Positions 46,056 through 54,952 of a stretch of DNA of 64,000 nucleotides are shown here, in pieces. The stretch is from Dyadobacter flavalbus. GTDB lineage: Bacteria; Bacteroidota; Bacteroidia; Cytophagales; Spirosomataceae. Position 1 is the first letter of the stretch. Every line of letters begins with the position of its first letter. Made by a program: the position numbers and the translations under genes. The notes beneath the pieces are model-generated. The model saw only the letters and a list, made by a program, of their open reading frames with translations. It did no database searches and was not told the origin of the DNA. The DNA is taken from positions 79,847 through 143,846 of the forward strand of contig NZ_VBSN01000010.1 of NCBI RefSeq assembly GCF_006149045.1, given 5' to 3'.

Positions 46056-47060
46056 ATGAAAATTTCCGCTATAGACATACGCAAGCACACTTTTGAAAAG
46101 ATTTTCAGAGGTTATGATCCCGATGAAGTAGACGCTTTTCTTAACTCGCTGTCTCAGGAATGGGAGCGCATTGCAAGCGAAAACAATTTGCTGAAAATGC
46201 AGCTTGAATATGCTGAAAAGGAACTTAGTAAATTGAAGGACATTGAATCCACGCTTTTCCGGACCTTGAAAGCGGCCGAGGATACAAGCAGGCTGATCGA
46301 GAAAGAAGCAAATGAAATGGCCGAAAAACGGATTGAAGAATCACGTTCGGTAGCGGATGACCTTGTTGCCGAAGCGGAAAACCGAACAAGCCGGATCATT
46401 TCCGAAACTGAAGAGCGTCTGAGACTGCTTAAAGAAGAATTTGCTGCTGAAATCCGGTTGCAGGAACGTGACTTCAAGGCTATTGAAAATTTCCGGGACA
46501 ATCTGATTGTGCAGCTTTCATCTCTGGCCAACTCTACGGTTGAAACGGTTGAACGCTTTGAGCAGAAGTTTGATAAAGAATCTATTTTAAATAGAATGGA
46601 AGAAATCAAGCTTCATATCAATGAAATAGAAATTCCGAAAAAACCGGTTGCATTGCCGGAAGCGGAAGAAACCGGAGAAGAAGTTGAGGAAACCGAAGAA
46701 GTAAACATCATTTTGCAGGACGAAAGACCGGATATTATTTTTGATGTAAGTGATCTGGAAAATGGTATTGCAGAAACCGAAACGGCACCGCAGCAAGAAG
46801 TGGAAACAGAAGTTACCGCTCCGCAGCCTGAACCGGAGCCGGAACCGGTTGCAGTAGCCGAACCGGCATTAGCCGAAATTCAGTACCGCGTGCAGGAAGA
46901 ACCCAGAAGAAGCGCCGCAGATGAAGCCAACGAAGCGCTGGCCGAAATGCATCGTGCTGCGGAAAGAGCAAGAGACACTTCTCCGGGCATCAACAGACCA
47001 AGGACGCCGGAAAGCAATCAGCCGAAGAAAACAGGCGGTTCATTTTTTGATCAAATCTGA
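46056..47060 (+). CDS. DivIVA domain protein
   Basis: A 334-residue protein. Residues 1-60 match the DivIVA/GpsB N-terminal domain (MKISAIDIRKHTFEKIFRGY, then DPDEVDAFLNSLSQEW). A long coiled coil follows to about residue 190. The C-terminal part is Glu/Pro-rich and disordered. DivIVA proteins recognise curved membrane or recruit division and wall enzymes. The folB gene starts 6 bp after the stop, so the two are in one operon. Confidence 0.88.
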   Translation: MKISAIDIRKHTFEKIFRGYDPDEVDAFLNSLSQEWERIASENNLLKMQLEYAEKELSKLKDIESTLFRTLKAAEDTSRLIEKEANEMAEKRIEESRSVADDLVAEAENRTSRIISETEERLRLLKEEFAAEIRLQERDFKAIENFRDNLIVQLSSLANSTVETVERFEQKFDKESILNRMEEIKLHINEIEIPKKPVALPEAEETGEEVEETEEVNIILQDERPDIIFDVSDLENGIAETETAPQQEVETEVTAPQPEPEPEPVAVAEPALAEIQYRVQEEPRRSAADEANEALAEMHRAAERARDTSPGINRPRTPESNQPKKTGGSFFDQI

Positions 47061-47066
47061 TTTACA

Positions 47067-47417
47067 TTGGGAACGATAAGCCTGGAAGGACTGGAATTTT
47101 TTGCATATCACGGTTATTATCCCGAAGAGCAGAGAATCGGTAACAAATACGCGCTGGATATCATCATTACAACCGATTTTATAAAAGCTGCACAACAAGA
47201 CAAGCTCAGCGAAACGGTAAATTATGAAACCATTTACCAGATTGCTTCCAAAGTCATGCAGGAACCTGCCAAACTACTGGAACATATCGGTTTTACCGTC
47301 ATAGAAAGAATCCGCGAGCATTACCCGTTGATTTCCAATATTACCGTAAGAGTTTCCAAATTCAACCCGCCGGTTGGTGGCGTATGCACCCGCGCAGTTA
47401 TTACGATGGAAGGGTAG
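47067..47417 (+). CDS. folB: Dihydroneopterin aldolase FolB
   Basis: A 116-residue FolB. GTISLEGLEFFAYHGYYPEE is the typical start, with YETIYQIASKVMQEPAKLLE and a catalytic Lys-containing region near RVSKFNPPVGG. It acts in folate biosynthesis. Translation starts with TTG at 47067, since no ATG or GTG lies between the upstream gene and the conserved N-terminus. Confidence 0.93.
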   Translation: MGTISLEGLEFFAYHGYYPEEQRIGNKYALDIIITTDFIKAAQQDKLSETVNYETIYQIASKVMQEPAKLLEHIGFTVIERIREHYPLISNITVRVSKFNPPVGGVCTRAVITMEG

Positions 47418-47446
47418 TTGCACAATGTTGTAACGTCTGGTTATGG

Positions 47447-47692
47447 GTTGTCATTGGTAGTCGCGTGTTGTCATTGGTAGTCACGTGTTGTCATGAATTG
47501 TCATGTGTTGTCATGGATTGTTAAATGTTGTCATGGATTGTAAACATTAACAATAAATGACAATCCATGACTAAAAATGACAATCCATGACTATAATGAC
47601 AACAAATAACAATCCATGACTATAATTGACAATCCATGACCATTCATGACTAAAAATGACAATTCATGACTGTACTTGCACTGCATTCAACA
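47447..47692. repeat. Palindromic array of 20-bp repeats in a convergent gene gap
   Basis: Five head-to-tail units of exactly 20 bp start at 47447, 47467, 47487, 47507 and 47527, each beginning gttgtcat. After a short centre (about 47547-47556) the same motif appears in inverted orientation (atgacaatccatgacta), four or five times with 19-22 bp period and some truncated copies, to about 47692. Left and right arms could pair. No coding potential, no spacers, so not CRISPR. It fills the gap between folB and the convergent dehydrogenase gene. Confidence 0.85.
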
Positions 47693-47699
47693 TGACAAA

Positions 47700-48911
47700 T
47701 CAATACTCATGCGGAAGCTCTACATTGATAAGTTCATTCCATGGAAGGCCGTGCTGATTCAGCAATTCCATAAAAGGATCGGGATTTAGTTCTTCTACGT
47801 TATAAACGCCCGGTTTCATCCATTCTTCATTTGTCAGCATCAGCATGGCACCGATCATGGCGGGTACGCCGGTTGTGTAACTTACAGCCTGCGCTCTTAC
47901 TTCTTCATAGCACTTGGCATGGTCGCAGTTGTTCCATACGTAATAAGTCTTTTCTTCACCGTTCTGGATGCCCTTGATCTGGCAGCCGATTGAAGTCTGG
48001 CCGGAATAGTTTTCTCCCAAAGTATCAGGAGCAGGAAGTACCGCTTTCAGGAATTCCAAGGGAACAATGTCAATGCCTTTGAACTTGATCGGATGTATGC
48101 TGGTCATTCCGACATTTTCCAGCACGTTCAGATGTGTAATATAAGCCTGGCCGAACGTCATCCAGAAACGTGCTCTTTTTAGAGTAGGAAAGTTTTTTAC
48201 AAGCGATTCCAGCTCTTCGTGATAAAGCACATAACTTTCTTTCGGTCCGATTCCCGGATAGTCGATCGGTTTGTGAATGGACATGGCCGGAATTTCGACC
48301 CATTCGCCGTTTTCCCAGTAACGTCCGGGCTGTGTAATTTCACGGATATTGATTTCCGGGTTGAAATTCGTTGCAAACGCTTTTCCGTGATCACCGGCAT
48401 TGCAGTCGATGATGTCCAGATAATGCATTTCGTCAAAGTGGTGTTTGTTGGCATAAGCGGTATAAACCTGCGTGACGCCAGGATCGAAACCACAGCCGAG
48501 TACAGCCATTAACCCGGCTTCCCTGAATCTTTCCTGATAAGCCCACTGCCAGCTGTATTCAAACTTTGCCACATCTTTCGGCTCGTAATTGGCCGTATCC
48601 AGATAATGAACGCCGGTTGCCAGACAAGCTTCCATAATGGTCAGATCCTGATAAGGCAATGCTACGTTGATCAGGACTTTCGGCTGAAAACGCTTGATCA
48701 GCAATACCGTTTCAGAAACAATATCCGCATCGACCTGAGCAGTTTCAATACTAACGCCGTGCATTTCGAGAATTTCGGCTGCTATTTTATCGCATTTGGC
48801 TTTGGTACGGCTTGCCAGCATGATTTCGGTGAAAACCTGACTGTTAAGCGCACATTTGTGTGCAACCACACTGCCAACGCCTCCTGCACCAATAATTAGA
48901 ACCTTGGACAT
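47700..48911 (-). CDS. Carboxynorspermidine dehydrogenase (saccharopine dehydrogenase family)
   Basis: A 403-residue protein. NAD(P)-binding start VLIIGAGGVGSVVAHKCALN, then VLINVALPYQDLTIMEACLA and LGCGFDPGVTQVYTAYANKH, characteristic of carboxynorspermidine dehydrogenases rather than saccharopine enzymes. It makes carboxyspermidine or carboxynorspermidine from aspartate semialdehyde and a diamine in the alternative polyamine route common in Bacteroidetes. The decarboxylase partner is not in the window. It lies 195 bp downstream of eboF on the same strand. Confidence 0.9.
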   Translation of the reverse strand: MSKVLIIGAGGVGSVVAHKCALNSQVFTEIMLASRTKAKCDKIAAEILEMHGVSIETAQVDADIVSETVLLIKRFQPKVLINVALPYQDLTIMEACLATGVHYLDTANYEPKDVAKFEYSWQWAYQERFREAGLMAVLGCGFDPGVTQVYTAYANKHHFDEMHYLDIIDCNAGDHGKAFATNFNPEINIREITQPGRYWENGEWVEIPAMSIHKPIDYPGIGPKESYVLYHEELESLVKNFPTLKRARFWMTFGQAYITHLNVLENVGMTSIHPIKFKGIDIVPLEFLKAVLPAPDTLGENYSGQTSIGCQIKGIQNGEEKTYYVWNNCDHAKCYEEVRAQAVSYTTGVPAMIGAMLMLTNEEWMKPGVYNVEELNPDPFMELLNQHGLPWNELINVELPHEY

Positions 48912-49106
48912 AATATATATTTTAATTACCTGACGGACCGTCCGGTTTTACAACGGCAAGTCAATTTTAAACTACCGGCAAATATAGACTTGCCGGCTAA
49001 TTTTTCAATTTCCGCGGACAAAGAATTTAAACCCTTCTTTTCAGCAGATGAAAGAAGCCGGTTAAAGCAGTAATAAATTGGAATGATAAAAAGACGAAAA
49101 CGTTTT

Positions 49107-50471
49107 CTAAACCAGATGCTTCCAGATTACATCGTAAACGTCGACGGCTTCAATTTCATCTTTTTCAAGTGAATTGTCCGTAATACAAACGGGATAATAT
49201 TCTTTGGAAACATTGATGCCGCCGTGAGAACCTTTGATCAGCGTTGCATCAAGCGGAATGACATCCATCAGATAACGGAATCCAAGCAGCTTACGGCCCA
49301 GCTTATATCCCGCACGCAATTTGATCAACGGATTTTTAGGGTCCATAAACATTTCAACGGGATCATATCCGGGTTTTCGATGAATATCCACCAAATGCGC
49401 GTAATCCGGCGCTTTTGCATCGTCGAGCCAGTAATAATAAGTAAACCAGCTGTCCGGCTTGGCCAGAACCACAATGTCTCCCGAGCGTTCGTGATCGATA
49501 TGATACTGTTTCTGAGCTTCTTTGTCCAGAATAAGGTCAATGCCCGGTGTTTTTTTAAGAATATTCAAAACCTGTTCTTTCACCGTTTCGTCATTCAGAT
49601 AAATATGTGCGATCTGATGATCCGAAACGGAAAATGCCTTGGAAATGCCTGCGTCAAGTAATTCATACCAACGCTCTGTACGGACGGAAACAAGTCCTGC
49701 TTCTCTTAAAAGCCGGTTGATATGAATCGGATTATTTACCGGATTGATGCCGTACTCGGAAAGCAGGATTACTTTCGCATTTCTGGCTTCGTAAAATTTT
49801 ACGAGTTCTTCCACCGTAGTGTCAATCTCGTTCAGTTCTTTGGTGATCTTTGAAAAATCAGGTCCGAACTTCTGCAGACAATAATCGAGATGTGGAAGGT
49901 ATATTAATGTCAATGTCGGATTATGCTTTTTTTCAACCCACATGGAAGAATCTGCAATCCATTTGGTCGCTTTGATATTGGCATTCGGGCCCCAGAAATT
50001 GAACAAGGGAAACTGGCCAAGTTCCTTCTGCAGTTCGTCACGCAGTTCGGGCGGGTAGGAGTAGCAGTCCGGCGCTTTTACACCATCGGCATGATACTGA
50101 GGTCGCGGCGTTACTGAGAAATCGGCACTTGAATACATATTATACCACCAGAACATTTTGGCGCAGGTAAAATTCGGGTCCAGCTTTTTGGCTGCTTCCC
50201 AGATTTTTTCACCTTTGACAAGCTTGTTGGACTGTTTCCAGAACTTCACTTCAGAATCCTCGCGATCATACCAGCCGTTTGCCACGATTCCGTTTTCAGA
50301 AGGCCACTTGCCTGTTACATAAGTACTTTGTGAAGTAGTGGTAAGCGCCGGAAGCAGCGGCTTGATCCGCGTCAGATGATGTTTTTCAAGATAACTCTTC
50401 AGAAAAGGCGTATGCTCGCCGATTACGCTGGTGCTTAGCCCGACTATGTCAATAACAACTGTTTTATTCAT
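49107..50471 (-). CDS. eboF: EboF-like protein, alkaline phosphatase/phosphodiesterase superfamily
   Basis: A 454-residue protein of the nucleotide pyrophosphatase/phosphodiesterase fold. Visible are Asp8 (VVIDIVGL), the nucleophile region PALTTTSQSTYVTG (Thr44-46), and HGG near the end (His416). Two classical metal-binding motifs are changed: the PDxxGHxxGP motif reads LDYCLQKFGP (Gln200 for His), and SDHG reads SEYG (Glu239, Tyr240). No signal peptide, so cytoplasmic. It is the last gene of the ebo cluster and overlaps eboE by 8 bp. Assignment as EboF rests on order and family. Confidence 0.88.
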   Translation of the reverse strand: MNKTVVIDIVGLSTSVIGEHTPFLKSYLEKHHLTRIKPLLPALTTTSQSTYVTGKWPSENGIVANGWYDREDSEVKFWKQSNKLVKGEKIWEAAKKLDPNFTCAKMFWWYNMYSSADFSVTPRPQYHADGVKAPDCYSYPPELRDELQKELGQFPLFNFWGPNANIKATKWIADSSMWVEKKHNPTLTLIYLPHLDYCLQKFGPDFSKITKELNEIDTTVEELVKFYEARNAKVILLSEYGINPVNNPIHINRLLREAGLVSVRTERWYELLDAGISKAFSVSDHQIAHIYLNDETVKEQVLNILKKTPGIDLILDKEAQKQYHIDHERSGDIVVLAKPDSWFTYYYWLDDAKAPDYAHLVDIHRKPGYDPVEMFMDPKNPLIKLRAGYKLGRKLLGFRYLMDVIPLDATLIKGSHGGINVSKEYYPVCITDNSLEKDEIEAVDVYDVIWKHLV

Positions 50472-51666
50472 AACTGAGTATTTTCTTCACCCATTCAATT
50501 TCCCTGACGATGGATTCGCCGATTGGCTTCTGCATGTCTTCGGGCAATACGCCCCAAGTGTAGGTTTCAACCTCAAGAAAGGAAGAAAAAGATTTTTCAC
50601 GATGAAGCGCGAGTGTTTTTATAATATCGTCCTGCGTGGATTCCAGAACGCCATACGTATTTATAAATAGCGGAACATGAAAATGGACGCGCCATTCTTC
50701 CTGATTTTCATTCCAGTCGGAAAGTGCCTTGTCAAGGTCCGGGTAATGTTTTTTACTGTTATCGGAATTTCTCGCAACTACCTGATGAAGATAAACGGGC
50801 TCGTTGAAATTTTCTATTGCTTTGAGCTTGATTTCCTTTTCATTTGAAAAGTTCACCTTCAGCGCCGAGCTCACCTGAATCCGCCCGACCTGAATGCCGG
50901 TTTCAGCAAGCGATTGTAAAATTTCTTCCGGTTGTTCATAACCGACGGCTGCATGACAAATGTCGTAGCAGAGCTGAATGTGTTTTAAAATCGTTTCCCG
51001 GGCCTGTGAAGCAGAAAAGCCGTTTGTCCTTTCCAGATGTGCAATGCCTTTTGGTAAAAGCACATCGCGGTACCAGTTTACGAAATCGGTTGTATTATCC
51101 AGAATGCCGTCCGGTTCGGGTTCAATGTCCAGATGAAGAGACTTTCCGGTTTCATTTTCGATGATGATCAGCTTGTCAAGCAAATGGAGAATATGGCTGG
51201 TTGCCGTTTCTACGGCTCCGTGTTTTTCTTCATCCGTTTTCCACCAGAGCCGGTACGATAAAGGCGGCGTTGAAACACCGCCATGCATGCCTTCCGGAAG
51301 TAATGTCGCAAGAATATTGAAAAGCCGGATTGTGTACACAAGCCGGTCGGTTGTGGTCCAGTCCGGCGTATGCACATCGTCTTTTACAACCGTATTATGA
51401 AATCCGCTGTAAGGAAAACCGTTGATCACAAAAACATAAACGTTGTTTTCCTGCAGCCAGCTTTTGAATTCGGCCAGAACTTCCGGCTTGAAGAGCTCAA
51501 CGGAAGCATCGTTTGCAATGCGTAAACCAAGGCCAAACGGCTCATTTCCGGCAAGCTGCTCACGAATGTAAGGGATGTTTTCACGCAGGGACCTGAAATG
51601 GTCGGCCCATTTTTCGCCCGGATGAATGTTGCTGCAGTAAGTTAAATGTCCGTATGGAGTATTCAT
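50464..51666 (-). CDS. eboE: EboE, metabolite traffic protein (TIM-barrel, sugar isomerase-like)
   Basis: A 400-residue protein of the xylose-isomerase-like TIM-barrel class. The start MNTPYGHLTYCSNIHPGE is a hallmark of EboE. Conserved acidic and His residues are in HLDIEPEPDGIL, LCYDICHAAVGYEQP and VHFHVPLF. The exact reaction is unknown. Its stop lies inside the eboF start (8-bp overlap) and its start is 42 bp after eboD. Confidence 0.9.
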   Translation of the reverse strand: MNTPYGHLTYCSNIHPGEKWADHFRSLRENIPYIREQLAGNEPFGLGLRIANDASVELFKPEVLAEFKSWLQENNVYVFVINGFPYSGFHNTVVKDDVHTPDWTTTDRLVYTIRLFNILATLLPEGMHGGVSTPPLSYRLWWKTDEEKHGAVETATSHILHLLDKLIIIENETGKSLHLDIEPEPDGILDNTTDFVNWYRDVLLPKGIAHLERTNGFSASQARETILKHIQLCYDICHAAVGYEQPEEILQSLAETGIQVGRIQVSSALKVNFSNEKEIKLKAIENFNEPVYLHQVVARNSDNSKKHYPDLDKALSDWNENQEEWRVHFHVPLFINTYGVLESTQDDIIKTLALHREKSFSSFLEVETYTWGVLPEDMQKPIGESIVREIEWVKKILSYE

Positions 51667-51708
51667 AGTTCATATATTTCTGCTTCTGTGCTTTTACGGC
51701 ACAAATAA

Positions 51709-52887
51709 TTATTCCAGAACCCTGGATTCGGACAACTGAGCCTGAAATGCAGACAGGAAATCTACGGCATCAGAAATGATTTCTGTATCAAGTTCATGCA
51801 CTTCTGTTCCTTTTCCGATTTTATCCAGAAGCATGATCGTTAACTGTCCGCCCAGATGCTCGCGGAATTCCTGCAAGCCGTTGCGCAGGTTGATTTTATC
51901 GTTTTCAGAAAGTTTCGGATGATATAGTTCAAAACCAAGCTTATGCAGCACTTCCAGAATACGGTTGAGATCGGCTTCCGGCAATCTGCCGGCTTTGGCC
52001 GCGTACACGCAGTCCAGCGCAATACCGATGGCAACGGCTTCGCCGTGACGGATTTCAAAGTTGGTCAGATATTCCAGCTTGTGCGCTGCCCAGTGGCCAA
52101 AGTCCAGCGGCCGTGAGGAACCAAATTCAAAAGGATCGCCGCCTGCGATATGGTCTGTATGCATTTCGGCGCAGCGGTGAATCAGATAAGCCATGGATTC
52201 CGTATCGCGGTGCGCAAGTGCGGTTGCATGCTCTTCCATCCATTCAAAAAAGCCTGCATCTTTAATAAGCGCAACTTTAATGGCTTCCGCAATTCCTGAA
52301 CGCCAGTCACGGTCGTCGAGGCTTTTCAGGAAAGTAAGGTCATTGAATACGGCGACGGGCGGTGCGAATGTGCCCAGGAAATTCTTTTTGCCATGGAAAT
52401 TAATGCTGTTTTTTACGCCAACACCCGAGTCGTTCTGGGAAAGCACGGTGGTCGGTATGCGGATCAGCTTGATACCGCGGTGTGAAACGGCTGCGGCGTA
52501 GCCCACAAGGTCAAGTACGGCGCCTCCGCCTATTGCTATGATAAAAGAATGCCTGTCAATGCCATAAGTATCAACAGCTTCTACAAGCCGGTTAAAAGTA
52601 TTGATATCGTTCTTTGCAGTTTCCCCACCCGGAACCGATATGATTTCCGAAGCCAGCTGAACCTGCGGAACGGATTCACTGAAATAGGAACTGATCTGAC
52701 CCGGGATTTCAGGATGATGATGTAAGAATCCTTCATCAGCTATAACCAGTGCCTTGCGCTGAAAACCCTGTTCGGAATAATCATTGAAGAAATTTTTCAG
52801 TAAAGGGTTTTTCTGGTCAAACAGATAATGTGTGAAAAATACAGCATAACTGTATTCGACTTTAAAACTTTGTTGTATGGTTTGCAT
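51709..52887 (-). CDS. eboD: EboD, 3-dehydroquinate synthase-like protein
   Basis: About 392 residues from the ATG at 52887 (MQTIQQSFKVEYSYAVFFTH). The fold is that of 3-dehydroquinate synthase: IIAIGGGAVLDLVGYAAA for NAD, PTTVLSQNDSGVGVKNSINF, and metal ligands in AEAIKVALIKD, GHWAAHKLE and RHGEAVAIGI. Because it sits inside an ebo cluster and has the EboD-type N-terminus, it is more likely a sugar-phosphate cyclase-like EboD than the shikimate-pathway AroB. The frame is open upstream to 52974 with a hydrophobic stretch, but the conserved start favours 52887. There is a 153-bp gap to eboC. Confidence 0.9.
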   Translation of the reverse strand: MQTIQQSFKVEYSYAVFFTHYLFDQKNPLLKNFFNDYSEQGFQRKALVIADEGFLHHHPEIPGQISSYFSESVPQVQLASEIISVPGGETAKNDINTFNRLVEAVDTYGIDRHSFIIAIGGGAVLDLVGYAAAVSHRGIKLIRIPTTVLSQNDSGVGVKNSINFHGKKNFLGTFAPPVAVFNDLTFLKSLDDRDWRSGIAEAIKVALIKDAGFFEWMEEHATALAHRDTESMAYLIHRCAEMHTDHIAGGDPFEFGSSRPLDFGHWAAHKLEYLTNFEIRHGEAVAIGIALDCVYAAKAGRLPEADLNRILEVLHKLGFELYHPKLSENDKINLRNGLQEFREHLGGQLTIMLLDKIGKGTEVHELDTEIISDAVDFLSAFQAQLSESRVLE

Positions 52888-53040
52888 TCCGGTAGCGGTA
52901 CTAATTGAAATTAAAAGGGCTGTAATAACTAAACGTTGAAAGAAGGCGTTTTTACCTAAACGATGCCTGATCAAATTTAATTCTCAACTTGTTTAATAAT
53001 GACTCTTTTGGGATAAAAAACCATTATTGAGGGGTAAAAA

Positions 53041-53910
53041 TCAGGTTACGGCAAACGCCTTCGCCAGCCAGATCGATAACGGCAGCAAAGCCATAACTGC
53101 CAGTGCAACCGGCCACAACCCGAAGGCCACGCACCACGATGCATTCATGACTATAAGGTAAATCACACCGGCTTTTACCGCTTTCCCGATCATCGGTCCA
53201 ACCGGATTCCGGACTGCATTCCACAGCGGGCGCCCGATGAGCCATGCATGCAGCAGTACGAATGGAAGTGTCAGCAAGATATTGCCCTGACTGCGTGCAA
53301 TCGCCAGTTGGGAAGCCAGTACGATCAGATAAAGAAATGCGGCTATGTAAAGCGTCCTGCGTTTTCCGCCATGCACTTCATCCTGGCTGATCAGCGTAAT
53401 GGCACCGATGTAGGCAATAGGCAGCAGTGCAATCCAGCCCCATTTATCAAAAGATTCCGGCACCACGCTCATGCCCAGAAGCAGGTTTCCGCCGCGGCAC
53501 AAACCCATAAACAACGGTCCCAGAAAAACGGAATGCTTGGCGAACCGGTTATAAACAACCGTTAGCACGGCCACAACAAGCGCAATCATTCCGCTTGTAA
53601 AACCGAACATGGCGGCCGCCAGTACGCCAAGGAACAAAAGGCTGATGCCCATTAAAGTGGCTGACCTTAACGGAACTTTCCCGCTCGGAATCGGCCGCTC
53701 CGGACGTTCAATGCTGTCCAGTTTGGCATCAAAGACGTCATTCATAACAACGCCGCCGCCGTACAAGCCCAACGTGGAAACAACCAGCAATCCCGCCGAA
53801 AGGTCAGCGAAAGTAAATTGGGCAATGGCCATTCCGGCCAGTATGTCCGAAACCGCAGTAACAAGGTTGGCCGGCCTTGTTAATTGAATATAAGGTTTTA
53901 AACTGCTCAC
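53041..53910 (-). CDS. eboC: EboC, UbiA-like prenyltransferase
   Basis: A 289-residue membrane protein of the UbiA superfamily with about eight helices. The first Asp-rich motif is complete: NDVFDAKLDSIERPERPIPSG (Asn57, Asp58, Asp61, Asp65). The second is less typical (ISQDEVHGGKRRTLY). Enzymes of this family attach an isoprenoid or phytyl chain to an aromatic or sugar acceptor inside the membrane. The reading starts with GTG, 1-2 bp after the eboB stop, so translation is coupled. Confidence 0.9.
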   Translation of the reverse strand: MSSLKPYIQLTRPANLVTAVSDILAGMAIAQFTFADLSAGLLVVSTLGLYGGGVVMNDVFDAKLDSIERPERPIPSGKVPLRSATLMGISLLFLGVLAAAMFGFTSGMIALVVAVLTVVYNRFAKHSVFLGPLFMGLCRGGNLLLGMSVVPESFDKWGWIALLPIAYIGAITLISQDEVHGGKRRTLYIAAFLYLIVLASQLAIARSQGNILLTLPFVLLHAWLIGRPLWNAVRNPVGPMIGKAVKAGVIYLIVMNASWCVAFGLWPVALAVMALLPLSIWLAKAFAVT

Positions 53911-53911
53911 T

Positions 53912-54940
53912 TTATTGAATGACTAGGGAATCTTTGGCAGAAGCCGGTTGCTGCCCGCCTCTTAAAATGCTGTTACCGTGGAATTTGGCTGACTGATCAA
54001 CTGCATGTCCGGCCTCAAAATCGGTAACGTCTATTTGTCCGCTTTTGCCAAAGGCATCAATGGCATTCTGATACGTTACAAGCTTGATCGTTTCGTCTGA
54101 AATTCCGCGCATTTTCATCAGCGCAGCCGTTTTAGGAATCGCTAGCGGATCGGAAATTCCCCAATCGGCCGCGGAATTAACCATAATGCGTTCCGGCCCG
54201 TATTGTTCCACCACTTTCACCATCCGCTCATTGCCCATTTTGGTAAACGGATAAATCGTGAAAGCTGCCCAGAATCCATTGTCCAGCACACTTTTTACCG
54301 TTTCTTCATTGTTATGGTCGATAATGACCCACGACGGATCAATGCCGTGTTCCAAAGCAATTTCCATGCTGCGTATCGTTCCTTTCTTTTTGTCGCGGTG
54401 CGGCGTATGGATCTGAACAGGAAGTTTTGCTTCTTTGGCCAGTTCCAGCTGAAGACGGTAATATTTTTCTTCGGCAGGTGTCTGGTCATCAAAACCGATT
54501 TCGCCGACTCCGACGACGCCTTCCTTGTAAATGTAAAGCGGCAGGATTTCCATCACCTGTTCAGCAAGCGGTTCGTTGTTCGCTTCCCGGGAATTCAGGC
54601 CCATTGTACAGTAATGCTTGATCCCGAACTGTGAAGAACGGAACCTTTCCCAGCCGACCAGACTGCTGTAATAATCCTTGAAGCTGGAAAGTCCCGTACG
54701 CGGCTGCCCGACCCAGAATGCAGGCTCGATGAGTGCGATGATTCCGGCCTGGCGCATGGCTTCGTAATCATCTGTTGTACGTGAAACCATGTGAATATGC
54801 GGATCAAAAAACTGCATTCCTTTAATCAGGTCCTTGTATTCGTTCCAGGCAATTTCGCGGTGTGCGGGCGAGGCATTGGCTTCTTCACTTTCTTCAAAGT
54901 GAGAAGGGTTCTGTATATTTTCGTTATGATTCAGGCACAT
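53912..54940 (-). CDS. eboB: EboB, TatD-like metal-dependent hydrolase
   Basis: A 342-residue TIM-barrel hydrolase. Metal ligands are visible: HIHM (His48, His50), GVGEIGFDD, VQIHTPHRDK, WVIIDHNNEE and a final Asp in SAADWGISDPLA. TatD-like enzymes are often nucleases, but EboB probably acts on a small molecule. It lies 12 bp after eboA and abuts eboC. Confidence 0.92.
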   Translation of the reverse strand: MCLNHNENIQNPSHFEESEEANASPAHREIAWNEYKDLIKGMQFFDPHIHMVSRTTDDYEAMRQAGIIALIEPAFWVGQPRTGLSSFKDYYSSLVGWERFRSSQFGIKHYCTMGLNSREANNEPLAEQVMEILPLYIYKEGVVGVGEIGFDDQTPAEEKYYRLQLELAKEAKLPVQIHTPHRDKKKGTIRSMEIALEHGIDPSWVIIDHNNEETVKSVLDNGFWAAFTIYPFTKMGNERMVKVVEQYGPERIMVNSAADWGISDPLAIPKTAALMKMRGISDETIKLVTYQNAIDAFGKSGQIDVTDFEAGHAVDQSAKFHGNSILRGGQQPASAKDSLVIQ

Positions 54941-54952
54941 AGTATATAATGA

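Noticed and set aside
47447..47692. Possible CRISPR array
   Set aside because: Repeats are 20 bp, directly adjacent without spacers, degenerate, and inverted in the second half; no cas genes are nearby.
51709..52887. Shikimate-pathway AroB
   Set aside because: The fold is the same, but the position inside a complete ebo gene order and the divergent N-terminus favour EboD.
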